In this document: in pieces, positions 15,879 through 26,618 of the stretch
Position numbering within the stretch: position 1 is the first letter of the stretch
Layout: every line of letters starts with the position of its first letter
Origin: Bacillota bacterium
GTDB taxonomy: Bacteria > Bacillota > SHA-98 > UBA4971
DNA: 37,425 nucleotides
Direction of reading: 5' to 3'
Assembly: GCA_014360195.1 (NCBI GenBank)
Contig: JACIXY010000026.1
Coordinates: 1 to 37,425, forward strand
Program-made: the position numbers and the translations under genes
Notes under the pieces: model-generated
What the model was told of the DNA's origin: nothing
Seen by the model: only the letters and a program-made list of their open reading frames with translations
Databases searched by the model: none

Positions 15879-16799
15879 TTGCTGCAGTACGTCACACGGC
15901 GGATTCTCATGATGATACCGGTCCTGATCGGGGTAACCCTGGTCACCTTCATCCTGATGAACGTGGTCCCCGGCGATCCCGTCATCGAAATGCTGGGCAA
16001 GCGCACGGATCCGGAGACTATCGCGATGGTGAGGAAGGAGCTTGGCCTGGACGCTCCGCTTCACATCCAGTATCTGCGGTTCGTCGCGGGCGCCCTGCGA
16101 GGAGACCTTGGCATGTCATACAAGCTTCGGCAGCCGGTGACCGCACTCATCATGAGGACGTTCCCGACCACCGCGAAGCTGGCTCTATCCGCTGCAGCGG
16201 TGGCGATAGCCATAGGCCTGACCGTGGGCATCATCTCGGCGGTGAAGCAATACTCCTTTCTCGACCACGCCACCATGGTCGCGACTCTCACCGCGATATC
16301 GGCGCCGGTTTTCTGGGTCGCAATGATCGCTCAGCTGGTGTTCGGGTACTACCTCAGGTGGTTTCCGATTTCGGGGTATTACAGCCCATGGCACATGGTT
16401 TTGCCGGCAATCGTGTTAGGGACGCGCTTTTCGGCGTCGATAGCTCGTCTTACGCGTACCACGATGTTGGATGTCATCAGGCAGGACTACGTCAGGACCG
16501 CCCGGGCCAAGGGACTTGCCGAGAAAATCGTCATTTACTCGCACGCACTGAGGAACGCGATGATACCCATTGTGACCATAATCGGGATGCAGATCTCGGG
16601 GCTTCTCACCGGGTCGTTCTTCACTGAAACGGTGTTTGCCATACCCGGTCTTGGAAGCCTGGCCGTGAAAGCCATGCAGCAAAGGGACTTTCCTCTCATG
16701 CAGGGGACGGTTCTCTTCGGCGCGGTCGTGCTGTGCGTTGGCATTCTGATCGTGGATATCTCTTACGCCTACCTTGATCCCAGGATCCGCCTGGAGTGA
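15879..16799 (+). CDS. dppB: ABC transporter permease, DppB type
   Basis: A 306-residue inner-membrane permease of the DppB/OppB/GsiC family. It starts with the typical RRILMMIPVLIGVTLVTF first membrane segment and VPGDP, and further segments follow, about six in all. The EAA-like loop that contacts the ATPase is at about 205-225 (DYVRTARAKGLAEK). The start is TTG at 15879 with GTGAGGGG just upstream; the internal ATGs fall inside the first membrane segment. It pairs with the DppC-type protein 31 nt downstream to form the channel. The gene name reflects family and position; substrate not proven. Confidence 0.88.
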   Translation: MLQYVTRRILMMIPVLIGVTLVTFILMNVVPGDPVIEMLGKRTDPETIAMVRKELGLDAPLHIQYLRFVAGALRGDLGMSYKLRQPVTALIMRTFPTTAKLALSAAAVAIAIGLTVGIISAVKQYSFLDHATMVATLTAISAPVFWVAMIAQLVFGYYLRWFPISGYYSPWHMVLPAIVLGTRFSASIARLTRTTMLDVIRQDYVRTARAKGLAEKIVIYSHALRNAMIPIVTIIGMQISGLLTGSFFTETVFAIPGLGSLAVKAMQQRDFPLMQGTVLFGAVVLCVGILIVDISYAYLDPRIRLE

Positions 16800-16830
16800 C
16801 CCTCACGATAAGGAGGCAAGAAGATAGGAG

Positions 16831-17733
16831 ATGCGGCTTCTCACACGCGAAAGCAAGATCCCTGCCGGTAGGACTCTATGGGCGGATTCCTGGCGCAGGC
16901 TCAAGCGGAATAAACCTGCTGTGGTAGGCCTTGTTTTCGTCCTGCTGGTCCTGTTTGTTGGCATCTTCGCGGATTTCCTCGCGCCAGCGAGCCCCACAGA
17001 TCAGGACTTGCGGGCGCGGTTCGCGAGACCCGGCTCACCTTCGAAGATAACGAGGAACGGCACGTACATCCTCGGAGCAGACCAGTTTGGGCGTGATATC
17101 CTCTCGAGGATAATCTACGGGGCAAGGGTTTCGCTGACCCTCGCCATAGTGGTCGAGGTAATAACAAGGATCATTGGTATTACCGTGGGGTCCGTTGCCG
17201 GGTACTACGGCGGATGGATAGACATGGCCATATCCCGGGTGCTCGAGGTGCTGATGGCCTTTCCCGACCTCCTCTTCTATATCGGGATAAGGTTTGCCCT
17301 GGGCTCCAGTCTGCCTGTCCTCATACTGGCATTTTCAGCTTTTGGCTGGGCCGGGACGTCGAGATTCGTCCGCGGGCTCGTGATGCAGCTGAAGGAATCG
17401 GAATATGTGGAAGCCGCTCGTGCCCAGGGTTTTTCTGATGCCCGGATCATCGTGCGGCACATCCTTCCCAACTGTCTCGGGCCCCTGATTGTCTCGATTA
17501 CCCTGAGCATCCCTGGGACCATCATGGGCGAGGCGGGGCTCGCCTTCCTCGGCCTTGGCATTCAGCCGCCCGCCCCAAGCTGGGGGAACATGATATACGA
17601 CTCCAGGGCCTACTTGCGGGTTGCTCCTTTCTTCGGGATCTGGCCTGGCGTCGCTCTCATAGTGACGGTGCTCGCCTTCAACCTGTTCGGTGATGGTTTG
17701 CGGGATGCCCTGGACCCGAGGCTGAAGAGATAG
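16831..17733 (+). CDS. dppC: ABC transporter permease, DppC type
   Basis: A 300-residue inner-membrane permease, partner of DppB. A short cytoplasmic N-terminus with [14 protein letters not shown] leads into the first membrane segment ([20 protein letters not shown]); then comes the conserved [21 protein letters not shown]. The ATPase-contacting loop is at about 190-210 ([17 protein letters not shown]). The C-terminus ends [14 protein letters not shown], a hallmark of this family. The ATG at 16831 has AGGAGG at 16811-16816, an unusually long 14-nt spacing, and an AGGAG touching the start codon. The gap to dppD is 13 nt. Confidence 0.9.
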   Translation: MRLLTRESKIPAGRTLWADSWRRLKRNKPAVVGLVFVLLVLFVGIFADFLAPASPTDQDLRARFARPGSPSKITRNGTYILGADQFGRDILSRIIYGARVSLTLAIVVEVITRIIGITVGSVAGYYGGWIDMAISRVLEVLMAFPDLLFYIGIRFALGSSLPVLILAFSAFGWAGTSRFVRGLVMQLKESEYVEAARAQGFSDARIIVRHILPNCLGPLIVSITLSIPGTIMGEAGLAFLGLGIQPPAPSWGNMIYDSRAYLRVAPFFGIWPGVALIVTVLAFNLFGDGLRDALDPRLKR

Positions 17734-17746
17734 GGGTGACTTTCGG

Positions 17747-18736
17747 GTGCCAAAGGATCTGGTTCAAGTAAAGAACCTTACGACGAAGTTCTTCACCGAC
17801 GACGGAGTGGTCACAGCTGCGGACAGGGTGTCGTTTTGCATCGGCGAAGGCGAAACCGTGGGCATGGTAGGGGAGTCCGGCTGCGGCAAGTCGGTGACCT
17901 CTCTTTCGATAATGCGACTCATCCAGTCTCCCCCCGGTAAGATAACCTCGGGAGAGATCTGGTTTCAGGGTCAGGACCTCCTGAAGCTGTCCCACGATGA
18001 GATGCGGGCCATACGCGGAAACAAGATCTCCATGATATTCCAGGAGCCGATGACTTCGTTGAACCCGGTGTTCACCATAGGGAGGCAGATCTCCGAAGCG
18101 ATAATCCTCCACCAGAAGGCCTCGCGACGCGAAGCCAGGGAGAAGGCCATTGAGATGTTGCGTCTCGTCGGAATCCCCCTTCCAGAGAAGCGGATCGATG
18201 AGTTTCCGCACCAGCTGTCCGGGGGGATGCGCCAGAGGGCGATGATCGCCATGGCGCTTTCGTGCAACCCCAAGCTTCTCATAGCAGACGAGCCCACGAC
18301 CGCCCTTGACGTCACCATCCAGGCTCAGATTCTCGATCTCATACGGCAGCTCAAAGACGAGGTCGGGATGAGCGTGCTTCTCATCACTCACGACCTTGGC
18401 GTCATAGCGGAGATGGCCCAGAGGGTCGTGGTGATGTATGCCGGACAGATCGTGGAGGAAGCTTGCTGTGACGATCTGTTCGCTGACCCGCGACACCCGT
18501 ACACCGCCGCCTTGCTGAGATCGATACCCAGGCTCGAGGCGGGCAAAGTGCGGCTTCACGTCATCGAGGGGTCTGTTCCGAACCTTCTCGAGCTCCCGTC
18601 AGGCTGCAGGTTCCATCCGAGATGCACCGAGGCTCAGGACATCTGCCGGGTCAAGACACCGGCGCTCAGCGTGATCGATGGCCGCAGGGTGAGATGTTTC
18701 CGCCGGGATTCGCCCCCTGAGGAGGTGGGTTCTTAA
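17747..18736 (+). CDS. dppD: ABC transporter ATP-binding protein, DppD type
   Basis: A 329-residue ATPase of the peptide/nickel transporter family. Walker A GESGCGKS is at about 43-50, the ABC signature LSGGMRQR follows at about 150, Walker B is [12 protein letters not shown], and the H-loop is ITHDLGV. The C-terminal extension ([13 protein letters not shown]) is the oligopeptide-transporter domain found in DppD/OppD, which in relatives carries an iron-sulfur cluster-like Cys set. The start is GTG at 17747 with AGGGGTGA upstream. Its stop TAA directly abuts the GTG of the next ATPase, so the two should be made in equal amounts and act as a heterodimer. Confidence 0.92.
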   Translation: MPKDLVQVKNLTTKFFTDDGVVTAADRVSFCIGEGETVGMVGESGCGKSVTSLSIMRLIQSPPGKITSGEIWFQGQDLLKLSHDEMRAIRGNKISMIFQEPMTSLNPVFTIGRQISEAIILHQKASRREAREKAIEMLRLVGIPLPEKRIDEFPHQLSGGMRQRAMIAMALSCNPKLLIADEPTTALDVTIQAQILDLIRQLKDEVGMSVLLITHDLGVIAEMAQRVVVMYAGQIVEEACCDDLFADPRHPYTAALLRSIPRLEAGKVRLHVIEGSVPNLLELPSGCRFHPRCTEAQDICRVKTPALSVIDGRRVRCFRRDSPPEEVGS

Positions 18737-19744
18737 GTGAGCGTGGCGTTGAAAGAGGTGGGTGTGGTCGAGGCCTCGCCGAACCTGGTTGAGGTGGAGG
18801 GCCTTGTCAAGTGGTTTCCGGTCCGCGCCGGGGTCTTCCGGAGGGTAGTGGGCTGGATCAAGGCCGTTGACGACGTGAGCTTCACGATACGTCGCGGTGA
18901 GACGCTTGGCCTCGTGGGCGAAAGCGGCTGCGGCAAGACTACGACGGCTCGGGCCATATTGCGACTAATAGAGCCCACGAGAGGCCGGGTCTTGTTTGAT
19001 GGGATAGATCTCATGAAGCTCGATTCGCGGCAACTTGCCCGCATGCGCCCTCAAATGCAGGTGATCTTCCAGGATCCATACGGTTCGCTGAATCCGCGGC
19101 ACACCGTCATGGAGATAGTGGGGGAGGCTCTTGCCTACCATGGGATTGTGAAGAGGGGGAAGGCGCTTGAGGAGAGGGTTGCGGAGCTGCTGGACATGGT
19201 GGGCCTTTCCCCGCAGCACATGCGCAGGTACCCCCACGAGTTCTCCGGCGGGCAGCGCCAGAGGATCGGGATAGCAAGGGCCCTTGCCACATCACCCAAG
19301 CTCATTGTGTGCGATGAGCCTGTTTCGGCGCTGGACGTCTCGATTCAGAGTCAGATCCTGAACCTCCTCGAAGACCTCCAGGCCAGGTTCGGGGTCACTT
19401 ACCTTTTCATCGCCCACGGGCTGCACGTCGTGAAGCACATCTCCAACAGAGTGGGCGTGATGTACCTGGGCAAGCTCATCGAAGTGGCCGACAGCGAAGA
19501 GATCTACGCAGAGCCGCTCCACCCTTACACCCAGGCCCTCATATCGGCGATCCCCATACCCGACCCGCGGCGCAAGCGCCAGAGGCTGATCCTCCAGGGG
19601 GACGTGCCTAGCCCTCTGAACCCGCCTCCGGGCTGCAGGTTCTGGACGAGGTGCCCCGTGATGACCGACGCCTGCAAGGAGACCCAGCCTGTTCTCAAGG
19701 ACGTCGGCAGGGGCCATCAGGTGGCTTGCCTGAGGTACTCCTGA
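18737..19744 (+). CDS. dppF: ABC transporter ATP-binding protein, DppF type
   Basis: A 335-residue ATPase, second half of the transporter motor. Walker [10 protein letters not shown] is at about 61-69, the signature [15 protein letters not shown] at about 170, Walker [13 protein letters not shown], and the C-terminal Cys-containing motif is [14 protein letters not shown]. The H-loop reads IAHGLHVV rather than the usual (S/A)HDL; the histidine is kept and the next Asp is Gly. The start is GTG at 18737, immediately after the dppD stop, with GGAGGTGGG at 18721 inside dppD. It is the last gene of the operon and converges on aroQ 66 bp later. Confidence 0.92.
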   Translation: MSVALKEVGVVEASPNLVEVEGLVKWFPVRAGVFRRVVGWIKAVDDVSFTIRRGETLGLVGESGCGKTTTARAILRLIEPTRGRVLFDGIDLMKLDSRQLARMRPQMQVIFQDPYGSLNPRHTVMEIVGEALAYHGIVKRGKALEERVAELLDMVGLSPQHMRRYPHEFSGGQRQRIGIARALATSPKLIVCDEPVSALDVSIQSQILNLLEDLQARFGVTYLFIAHGLHVVKHISNRVGVMYLGKLIEVADSEEIYAEPLHPYTQALISAIPIPDPRRKRQRLILQGDVPSPLNPPPGCRFWTRCPVMTDACKETQPVLKDVGRGHQVACLRYS

Positions 19745-19810
19745 GGCCATGGGGCTCTGAGGTCATGAAGAGGCCCTGGGCGCGGAATATGGGCTTGATG
19801 TGCCTCTTAG
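19745..19810. other. Short convergent gap between the transporter and aro operons
   Basis: Contains AAGAGGC and GCCTCTT as widely spaced inverted arms (about 19765-19807) that could pair in both transcripts. No U run is present, so I do not call it a terminator. Confidence 0.3.
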
Positions 19811-20254
19811 TTAGTCCCTCGCGAGCGATACCAGGGCCCGAAGCGCCAGAACGTAGCCCAGAGGGCCGAGGCCGGAAATCTGACCGCGCGCCACCGGGGC
19901 GATCACCGACTGGCGGCGGAACTCCTCGCGGGCGTGGATGTTGGAAAGATGGACTTCGATGGCTGGAAGCCCGCTACCGGCGATGGCGTCGCGGATTGCG
20001 ATGCTGTAATGGGTGTACGCTGCAGGGTTGATGACCAGGCCGTCACAGCGGTCCGCGGCGTCCCATATGAGGCTCACTATCTCGCCCTCGTGGTTCGTCT
20101 GGTGAATCTCCACCGCTACGTCGAGGGCCCGCGCTTCCTGTTCGATGAGAGCGTTGATGCTGTCAAGGGTTTGAGACCCATAGATACCTGGCTCCCGCAC
20201 GCCCAACCGGTCCAGGTTCGGGCCATGAATTACCATGATAGTAGTGTCCGCCAT
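19811..20254 (-). CDS. aroQ: 3-dehydroquinate dehydratase, type II
   Basis: A 147-residue type II dehydroquinase, third step of the shikimate pathway (3-dehydroquinate to 3-dehydroshikimate), usually a dodecamer in the cytoplasm. Seen motifs: GPNLDRLGVREPGIYG with the catalytic Tyr, HQTNHEGEIVSLI, NPAAYTHYSIA with the catalytic His, and EVHLSNIHAREEFR. I start it at the ATG at 20254 because AGGAGGG stands 6 nt upstream; the in-frame ATG at 20287 adds 11 atypical residues. Length fits the family. It is the last gene of the aro operon, separated from aroKB by 194 nt that hold element copy B. Confidence 0.95.
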   Translation of the reverse strand: MADTTIMVIHGPNLDRLGVREPGIYGSQTLDSINALIEQEARALDVAVEIHQTNHEGEIVSLIWDAADRCDGLVINPAAYTHYSIAIRDAIAGSGLPAIEVHLSNIHAREEFRRQSVIAPVARGQISGLGPLGYVLALRALVSLARD

Positions 20255-20329
20255 GTTTTTCCCTCCTGTCTCGTGGGCATCTCGCAAAGGTGCTCATCTC
20301 GGTATCACGCTTGCACACATCGCGGTCCT

Positions 20330-20410
20330 CTAAGCCAGGGTGCGTTAATTCTTGTCCGTTTTCCGGTGGTTGCTGGGTTACCGGTGACTCAAAGAGCAGG
20401 TGCAACCACG
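20330..20410. repeat. Dispersed palindromic element, copy B (partial)
   Basis: CTAAGCCAGGGTGCG matches the left terminus of the family; GTCCGTTTTCCGGTGGTTGC and GGGTTACCGGTGACTCAAAG follow. It resembles copy E at 24797 most closely, and the right half is missing. It lies between aroKB and aroQ. Confidence 0.75.
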
Positions 20411-20448
20411 AGGCCGCGCCGCGGCATTTCGTGTCTGGGAAAGTGGCA

Positions 20449-22434
20449 TTAGTTAGTGGCCAGATCGCCCTGAGGGCCACCGAGGGTGATCCCGCTGGGA
20501 CCAGCCCGCGCGATCCGGCTAGGCATGACTATCTCCTCCGCCAGTGCTTCCGCGGCCGGACCCTCGCAGATGGAGCATCTTCCTATGGAGAGCGGCAGCA
20601 CGACCCGAAGCTTGCCCCCACGGGCTTTCTTGTCGAGGGCCATCGCGGCTAGGATAGATTCGCGGAGGGCGCCGCCGTCCGCGAGTGGGACCGACGTCGG
20701 CAGCCCGAGCCCCGTGAGCAGGTGGATCACCCGGGCCAAGGCGTCCTCCTGAAAGTAGCCCAGGCGTGCGGACGCGCGACAAGCTGCGGCAAGACCTATC
20801 GCCACGGCTTCTCCGTGTGTCCAGCGCCGAAAGCCGCCGGCCCGTTCGATGGCGTGGCCGACCGTGTGGCCGAGGTTGAGGAGGAGGCGGTCCCCTGCGT
20901 CGCGCTCGTCCGTGGCCACGATCTTGGCCTTAACCATGACCGCCCCGCGGACGATGTCCTGCCACAAGGCGGGTTCCTGCTGGAGGGTCCGCGCTGCGGC
21001 GAACCTGGCGGCGCGCGGACGCCGGAGGCCGGCGGTGCGGCATCCATCCGTCGAACAGGTGTCGGCGCCGCCCGCTACCCGGGCCACGTGCTCCAGGGTT
21101 TCGAAGAGACCTGGGTCCCCGATGACGGCGGCCTTGACCACTTCTGCTAGCCCGCTCGTGAGATCGCGCAGTGGCAACGTCCCCAGAGCAGCGATGTCCG
21201 CTATAACGGCCGCAGGCTGCCAGAACGTGCCCGCCAGGTTCTTGGCGGCTCGAAGGTTGATAGCGGTCTTCCCGCCTATCGCGCTGTCCACCATTGCCAG
21301 GAGCGTGGTTGGGACCTGGACCAGCCTGATGCCGCGCATGTATGTGGCGGCGAAGAATCCGGCCACGTCGCCGACGGTGCCGCCTCCGAGGGCGATCGCC
21401 AGCGAGTCGCGGCCCGCGCCGGAGGCTGCGGCGAGGTCGTACAGCTTTGCCAAGGTCGCGAGGCTTTTTGCTCTCTCGCCATCGGGGACCATGGCCCACA
21501 CGATGGACGGATCGCGGCCGAGCCAGCCGCGAAGGCCTTCTTCGAGCCGCCCGCCAAAGAGCAACCGGAGCAGGGGGGTGGTGACCACGATGATCCTGCC
21601 AGGCGGGCGCACGTCGCCGGACCCTGGACGCCCAGGGGTGGCAAGTGCGGCGAGGGCGGCTCGGTACGTGTCCGGACGGGCGAGGAGGCCGTATCCGAGA
21701 AGGTACGGGTACGCGGAAGCTCCTGCGACGATCTCGAGCGTGCACGAGTTAGGGCGATCCAGCTGTACGGGTTTTGTCAAGGCGCCCCGCTTGGGGCGCC
21801 GTCCCCGAGTGCGACACAGGCAACCCCTCGCTAAAGTCGCGGGCACCTCTGCACCATCACTCAGCTTGCAAGGCATACGCGCTCCAGAGTCCATCTGCCA
21901 GGCTATCTCCCGGGCGATCTGGCAGGCGATCTCGTCTGGGCGCTTTCCATCGGTGTCGACCGCGATGTGTGCCTGCCGATACCCATCCTCGCGCGCGCTC
22001 ATGAGGGACCGCACTTGCTCGAGGTCGGCCTTTCCGGCCAGCACGGGCCTGGCGTTTATGCTGGACGTGCCCTCCGCCCGCAGGCGGGCGACGACGCTCT
22101 CAGGGGACGTGCGCAGCCATACGAGAATGCCTGCACGCTTCAGGACGTTGACGTTGCGCTGGTCGATGAGCGCTCCGCCGCCCACGGAGATGACGGTGTT
22201 GTTGAGCTGCGAGGCCTGCCTCACAGCGCGGGCTTCCAGGCGTCTGAACCACGTCTCCCCTCGCGTCCGGAAGATCTCGCTGATGGTGGCACCTGCCTCG
22301 GCTTCAATGAGGGCGTCAGTATCGAGATGAGCCATCCCGAGCAGCGCGGCAAGGCACCTACCGACGGAGGACTTGCCCGCCCCCATGAATCCTGCAAGTA
22401 TTATGTTCCTACCCGAAAGGCGCTCGCGTGTCAC
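20449..22434 (-). CDS. aroKB: Bifunctional shikimate kinase / 3-dehydroquinate synthase (AroK-AroB fusion)
   Basis: A 661-residue fusion. Residues 1-180 are shikimate kinase: Walker A GFMGAGKSS (15-23), the shikimate-binding DTD, RxxE-type EARAVR and GGGA. Residues from about 226 are dehydroquinate synthase: GGGTVGDVAGFFAATYMRG, PTTLLAMVDSAIGGKTAIN and LNLGHTVGHAIE. AroKB fusions are known in other bacteria. Odd here: the linker (191-221) is encoded by half of a dispersed element, and the synthase has an extra Arg/Ala/Gly-rich insertion (about 20955-21090 on the plus strand) before the conserved VKAKIVATDERDAG. The start is GTG at 22434, with AGGAG 9 nt upstream; a longer frame to TTG 22512 lacks a ribosome binding site. 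The gap to aroC is 84 nt. Confidence 0.92.
   Translation of the reverse strand: MTRERLSGRNIILAGFMGAGKSSVGRCLAALLGMAHLDTDALIEAEAGATISEIFRTRGETWFRRLEARAVRQASQLNNTVISVGGGALIDQRNVNVLKRAGILVWLRTSPESVVARLRAEGTSSINARPVLAGKADLEQVRSLMSAREDGYRQAHIAVDTDGKRPDEIACQIAREIAWQMDSGARMPCKLSDGAEVPATLARGCLCRTRGRRPKRGALTKPVQLDRPNSCTLEIVAGASAYPYLLGYGLLARPDTYRAALAALATPGRPGSGDVRPPGRIIVVTTPLLRLLFGGRLEEGLRGWLGRDPSIVWAMVPDGERAKSLATLAKLYDLAAASGAGRDSLAIALGGGTVGDVAGFFAATYMRGIRLVQVPTTLLAMVDSAIGGKTAINLRAAKNLAGTFWQPAAVIADIAALGTLPLRDLTSGLAEVVKAAVIGDPGLFETLEHVARVAGGADTCSTDGCRTAGLRRPRAARFAAARTLQQEPALWQDIVRGAVMVKAKIVATDERDAGDRLLLNLGHTVGHAIERAGGFRRWTHGEAVAIGLAAACRASARLGYFQEDALARVIHLLTGLGLPTSVPLADGGALRESILAAMALDKKARGGKLRVVLPLSIGRCSICEGPAAEALAEEIVMPSRIARAGPSGITLGGPQGDLATN
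21777..21865. repeat. Dispersed palindromic element, copy C: half-copy inside aroKB
   Basis: Matches the right half of copy F (32721-32811) along its length: GCGCCCCGCTTGGGGCGCCG, then CCGAGTG, a CAGGCAACCC block, AAAGTCG, GGCACCTCTGCACC and a degenerate terminus ATCACTCAGC. It is read in frame through aroKB and encodes residues 191-221, including RGRRPKRGAL. Translating copies D and F in the same frame gives the same peptide core (CCTRGRCPKRGAL and CYTRRRRPKRGAL). Confidence 0.85.
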
Positions 22435-22518
22435 TTGGACCCTCTCCTGAATAGTCCGGAATTGCCAGTCTGTAGACTTCCTCACTACTGCGGCTCGAAG
22501 AGCGGAAGGCAAGTACTG

Positions 22519-23778
22519 TCACTGTCGTGAGCCCCCGCACCTTCGTGCCACTTCCTCGAGATACGCGCTGAGGCGGGCCGCTAGCTCTCCGACGCTGTCG
22601 CCTCCGAACTTCGCCAGGAAGGCGTCGGCCAGCACAAGCGCAACCATGGCCTCGGCCACCACGGCACAGGCCGGGACGGCGCAGGTGTCGGCGCGCTCGT
22701 AATGGGCCACGCCTTCACCCCCCGTGCGCAGCTCAACCGAACGCAGTGGCGCTCTCATCGTGTTTATCGGCTTCATCGCCGCGTTCAGCCACAGCGGCAT
22801 CCCGTTTGTCATGCCACCTTCGAGGCCGCCTCCGTGGTTCGAAAGCCGTCGGATTCCTGACGATGCAGCTACCATCTCGTCCGCGGCGGCGCCGCCCATC
22901 AGCTCCGCGAGCCGGAAGCCGTCGCCGATCTCGACGCCCTTGACCCCCGGAATGCTCATGACGGCCTGGGCGAGTTTGCCATCGAGGCGCAGGTCCCACT
23001 GGGTATAGGTGCCGAGGCCGGGCGGAAGCCCCCATGCGATGACCTGGAACACGCCCCCAACGCTTTGCCCCACAGACGCTGCCTCGTCGATCCGCCGCAT
23101 CATCCTCGCGGCCGCCTCGTCGTCCGCGCATCGCACCGGAGACGACTCCACGATTTCTAAGAGTTTCGGGTCCGGCGGGCCCATCAGGAGGGACTCCCGG
23201 GGCGGAGCCCACTCTCCCCCGATGCAGAGGACGTGCGAGGCAACGGTGACCCCGAACTCTGCGAGGAGGCGTCTTGCCACGGCCCCAGCCGTCACCCTGG
23301 CAGCAGTCTCCCTCGCACTCGCCCGTTCGAGGACGTTCCTTATGTCGTCGTGCCCGAATTTGAGTGCCCCTGCCAGGTCTGCGTGCCCCGGCCTGGGCAT
23401 CGTGACCGGGCCCCGGCGCGCGGCGCCAACTCCGCCCTGCTCCGGCGGACCCGCAGGCGGGCGGTGTTCCTCGTCTGCTGGTTCAGCCCATGGGCTCATC
23501 ACGTCCACCCAGTTGGGGTAGTCCAGGTTTGGGATCTCCACCACAATGGGCGAGCCCAGGGTTAGCCCGGCCCTGATGCCCGCCGTGACGCGTGCGCGAT
23601 CCCGCTCGATTCTCATACGCTGCCCGCGTCCGTAGCCGCCCTGTCGCCGGGCGAGGTCTCGCTCGATGTCCTCGGGCTCAAGACGGAGACCCGCCGGGAC
23701 GCCGTCCAGCACCACGGTGAGAGCGGGGCCGTGCGACTCACCGCCCGTCATAAACCGGAGCGTGCTCAAGCCGTTCAC
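22519..23778 (-). CDS. aroC: Chorismate synthase
   Basis: A protein of 419 residues that converts EPSP to chorismate, using reduced FMN. Seen motifs: FMTGGESHGPALT at the N-terminus, RRQGGYGRGQRM, PRPGHADLAGALKFGHDDIR, NVLERASARETAARV and the C-terminal GGEGVAHYERADTCAVPA region. An insertion rich in Pro/Gly/Arg precedes PRPGHADL (about residues 98-120). The frame opens with GTG at 23778, but TTG at 23769 has better spacing to AGGGGG and gives a more typical start. Either start overlaps the end of aroE, by 41 or 32 nt, so the genes are translationally coupled. Confidence 0.94.
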   Translation of the reverse strand: MNGLSTLRFMTGGESHGPALTVVLDGVPAGLRLEPEDIERDLARRQGGYGRGQRMRIERDRARVTAGIRAGLTLGSPIVVEIPNLDYPNWVDVMSPWAEPADEEHRPPAGPPEQGGVGAARRGPVTMPRPGHADLAGALKFGHDDIRNVLERASARETAARVTAGAVARRLLAEFGVTVASHVLCIGGEWAPPRESLLMGPPDPKLLEIVESSPVRCADDEAAARMMRRIDEAASVGQSVGGVFQVIAWGLPPGLGTYTQWDLRLDGKLAQAVMSIPGVKGVEIGDGFRLAELMGGAAADEMVAASSGIRRLSNHGGGLEGGMTNGMPLWLNAAMKPINTMRAPLRSVELRTGGEGVAHYERADTCAVPACAVVAEAMVALVLADAFLAKFGGDSVGELAARLSAYLEEVARRCGGSRQ

Positions 23779-24694
23779 CCCCTGGCTGGTCCATTGCGGC
23801 TGCCGCGGACCAGAGCGCAGCTTCCATCACCTCGGACGGCGCGCTCTTGCCCGTCCACGCCTCGAAAGCCGGCAGCGCCTGGTATAGGAGGATCTCAAGC
23901 CCTGACACAGTCCGAAAGCCGAGGGCCTGTCCCTGCCGGAGGAGTCTGGTCATGGCGGGCCTGTAAACCATGTCACAGACGACGCAGTCCCGTGCCGGCG
24001 AGAGCCTGTCAACGACTTCATCGGGAATGGGGCTGGCCCCGGGATCGCGCGTCACAGGCGTTGTGTTAACCACGATGCCGGCGCCGTCAACGGCATCCTG
24101 AAGGAGGCGCGGGTCGTCGTCCTCGTGAAACCATGGATACGCTCTGGCCCGGAGCTGCCCGGCGCTTGCGGCAAGCGCAACGTCCGCAAGCCGGACGGCC
24201 CGGTCGAGGCTGCGGTTGAGGACCACGAGTTCGCTGGCCCCGGCCTGGGCGAGCGCGGCGGCGGCGCCCCTTGCCGCCCCTCCGGCCCCGAACAGTACCA
24301 CTTTCCGGCCCGCGGGCCTCGCTCCTTTCACCGCAAGGGCTCGGAGAAGGCCCAGGCCGTCGGTGTTCTCGCCGAGGATGGCGCCGTCCCTCTTGACGAT
24401 GGTGTTCAACGCTCCGGCCGCGCTGGCCCTCGGGGTCAGCGTGTCTACGAAGGCGAGGGCGTCTTCCTTGTGCGGTATCGTGACGTTTGCGCCGACAACA
24501 GATGGCGACCTGAGCAGAGCTTGCGCCGCCTCGAGATGGCCCGGCGGGATGTCTACGGGCACATAACGCCAGTCAAGCCCTACGGCCCTAAAACCTGCCT
24601 CGTGCATGGCGGGGGAGAGGCTAGACCGCGCAGGCCAGCCCAGAAGAACTACGACCTTCGTACTCATTGCTTCTACTTCGGCCACTTCCCTCAA
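23738..24694 (-). CDS. aroE: Shikimate 5-dehydrogenase
   Basis: A 318-residue NADP-dependent shikimate dehydrogenase (3-dehydroshikimate to shikimate). Seen: the substrate-binding SSLSPAMHEAGF, NVTIPHKEDAL with the catalytic Lys, ENTDGLGLL with the catalytic Asp, the dinucleotide loop GAGGAARGAAAAL, and NTTPV. The start is TTG at 24694 with AGGAGG at 24705-24710; an ATG at 24667 (MSTKVVV) is a possible alternative but lacks a good site. Slightly longer than the usual 270-290 residues because of a C-terminal tail that overlaps aroC. The gap to aroA is 265 nt and holds element copy E. Confidence 0.94.
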   Translation of the reverse strand: MREVAEVEAMSTKVVVLLGWPARSSLSPAMHEAGFRAVGLDWRYVPVDIPPGHLEAAQALLRSPSVVGANVTIPHKEDALAFVDTLTPRASAAGALNTIVKRDGAILGENTDGLGLLRALAVKGARPAGRKVVLFGAGGAARGAAAALAQAGASELVVLNRSLDRAVRLADVALAASAGQLRARAYPWFHEDDDPRLLQDAVDGAGIVVNTTPVTRDPGASPIPDEVVDRLSPARDCVVCDMVYRPAMTRLLRQGQALGFRTVSGLEILLYQALPAFEAWTGKSAPSEVMEAALWSAAAAMDQPGGERLEHAPVYDGR

Positions 24695-24796
24695 AAGAAC
24701 CAGGCCTCCTTGCCCGGGCAGTAAGTGTGGGTCTGGAGCTTGCTCCTACCGTTCCGAACCATAGTAACCAACCTCGGGAGCTCAACATCGTCATGT

Positions 24797-24882
24797 CTAA
24801 GTATGAGGGCATCAGTTTTCTCCCGTTCTCCGAGGTCTTGGGTTGCCGGTGACTCAAAGAGAGAGTGCAACACCGGCAACCC
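24797..24882. repeat. Dispersed palindromic element, copy E (short)
   Basis: Starts CTAAGTATGAGGGC, then TCCCGTTCTCCG, and contains the perfect inner inverted repeat GGGTTGCCGGTG (24840-24851) and CACCGGCAACCC (24871-24882) around a short loop. The central block and right terminus of the full element are absent. It lies between aroA and aroE and would fold as a stem in the aro mRNA. Confidence 0.8.
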
Positions 24883-24959
24883 TGCACGGCGCGTGCGCTC
24901 TCTGGAACCGGCGATCACGTATGGTGATCTACTGAGAGTCGCGCCTTGTGACCCCACGC

Positions 24960-26501
<1,542 letters not shown>

Positions 26502-26618
26502 TTCTCCTCCCGCTCGTGTCGTTGCCCTGGTGCTATCCTGATGCGTGTGGATCTTGTGGCACTGCTGTCGCTTGACTGTTGAGTCGCTTGAGCTGATACA
26601 AAATGAACCACGCCGCGC

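Noticed and set aside
20849-22330. A 493-codon open frame on the plus strand
   Set aside because: Antisense to aroKB; a product of high GC and codon bias, rich in Arg, Ser and Pro without domain motifs.
20449-22434. AroK-AroB fusion as a frameshift or assembly artefact
   Set aside because: The frame is open throughout both domains, AroKB fusions exist in other bacteria, and the linker matches a genomic repeat in frame.
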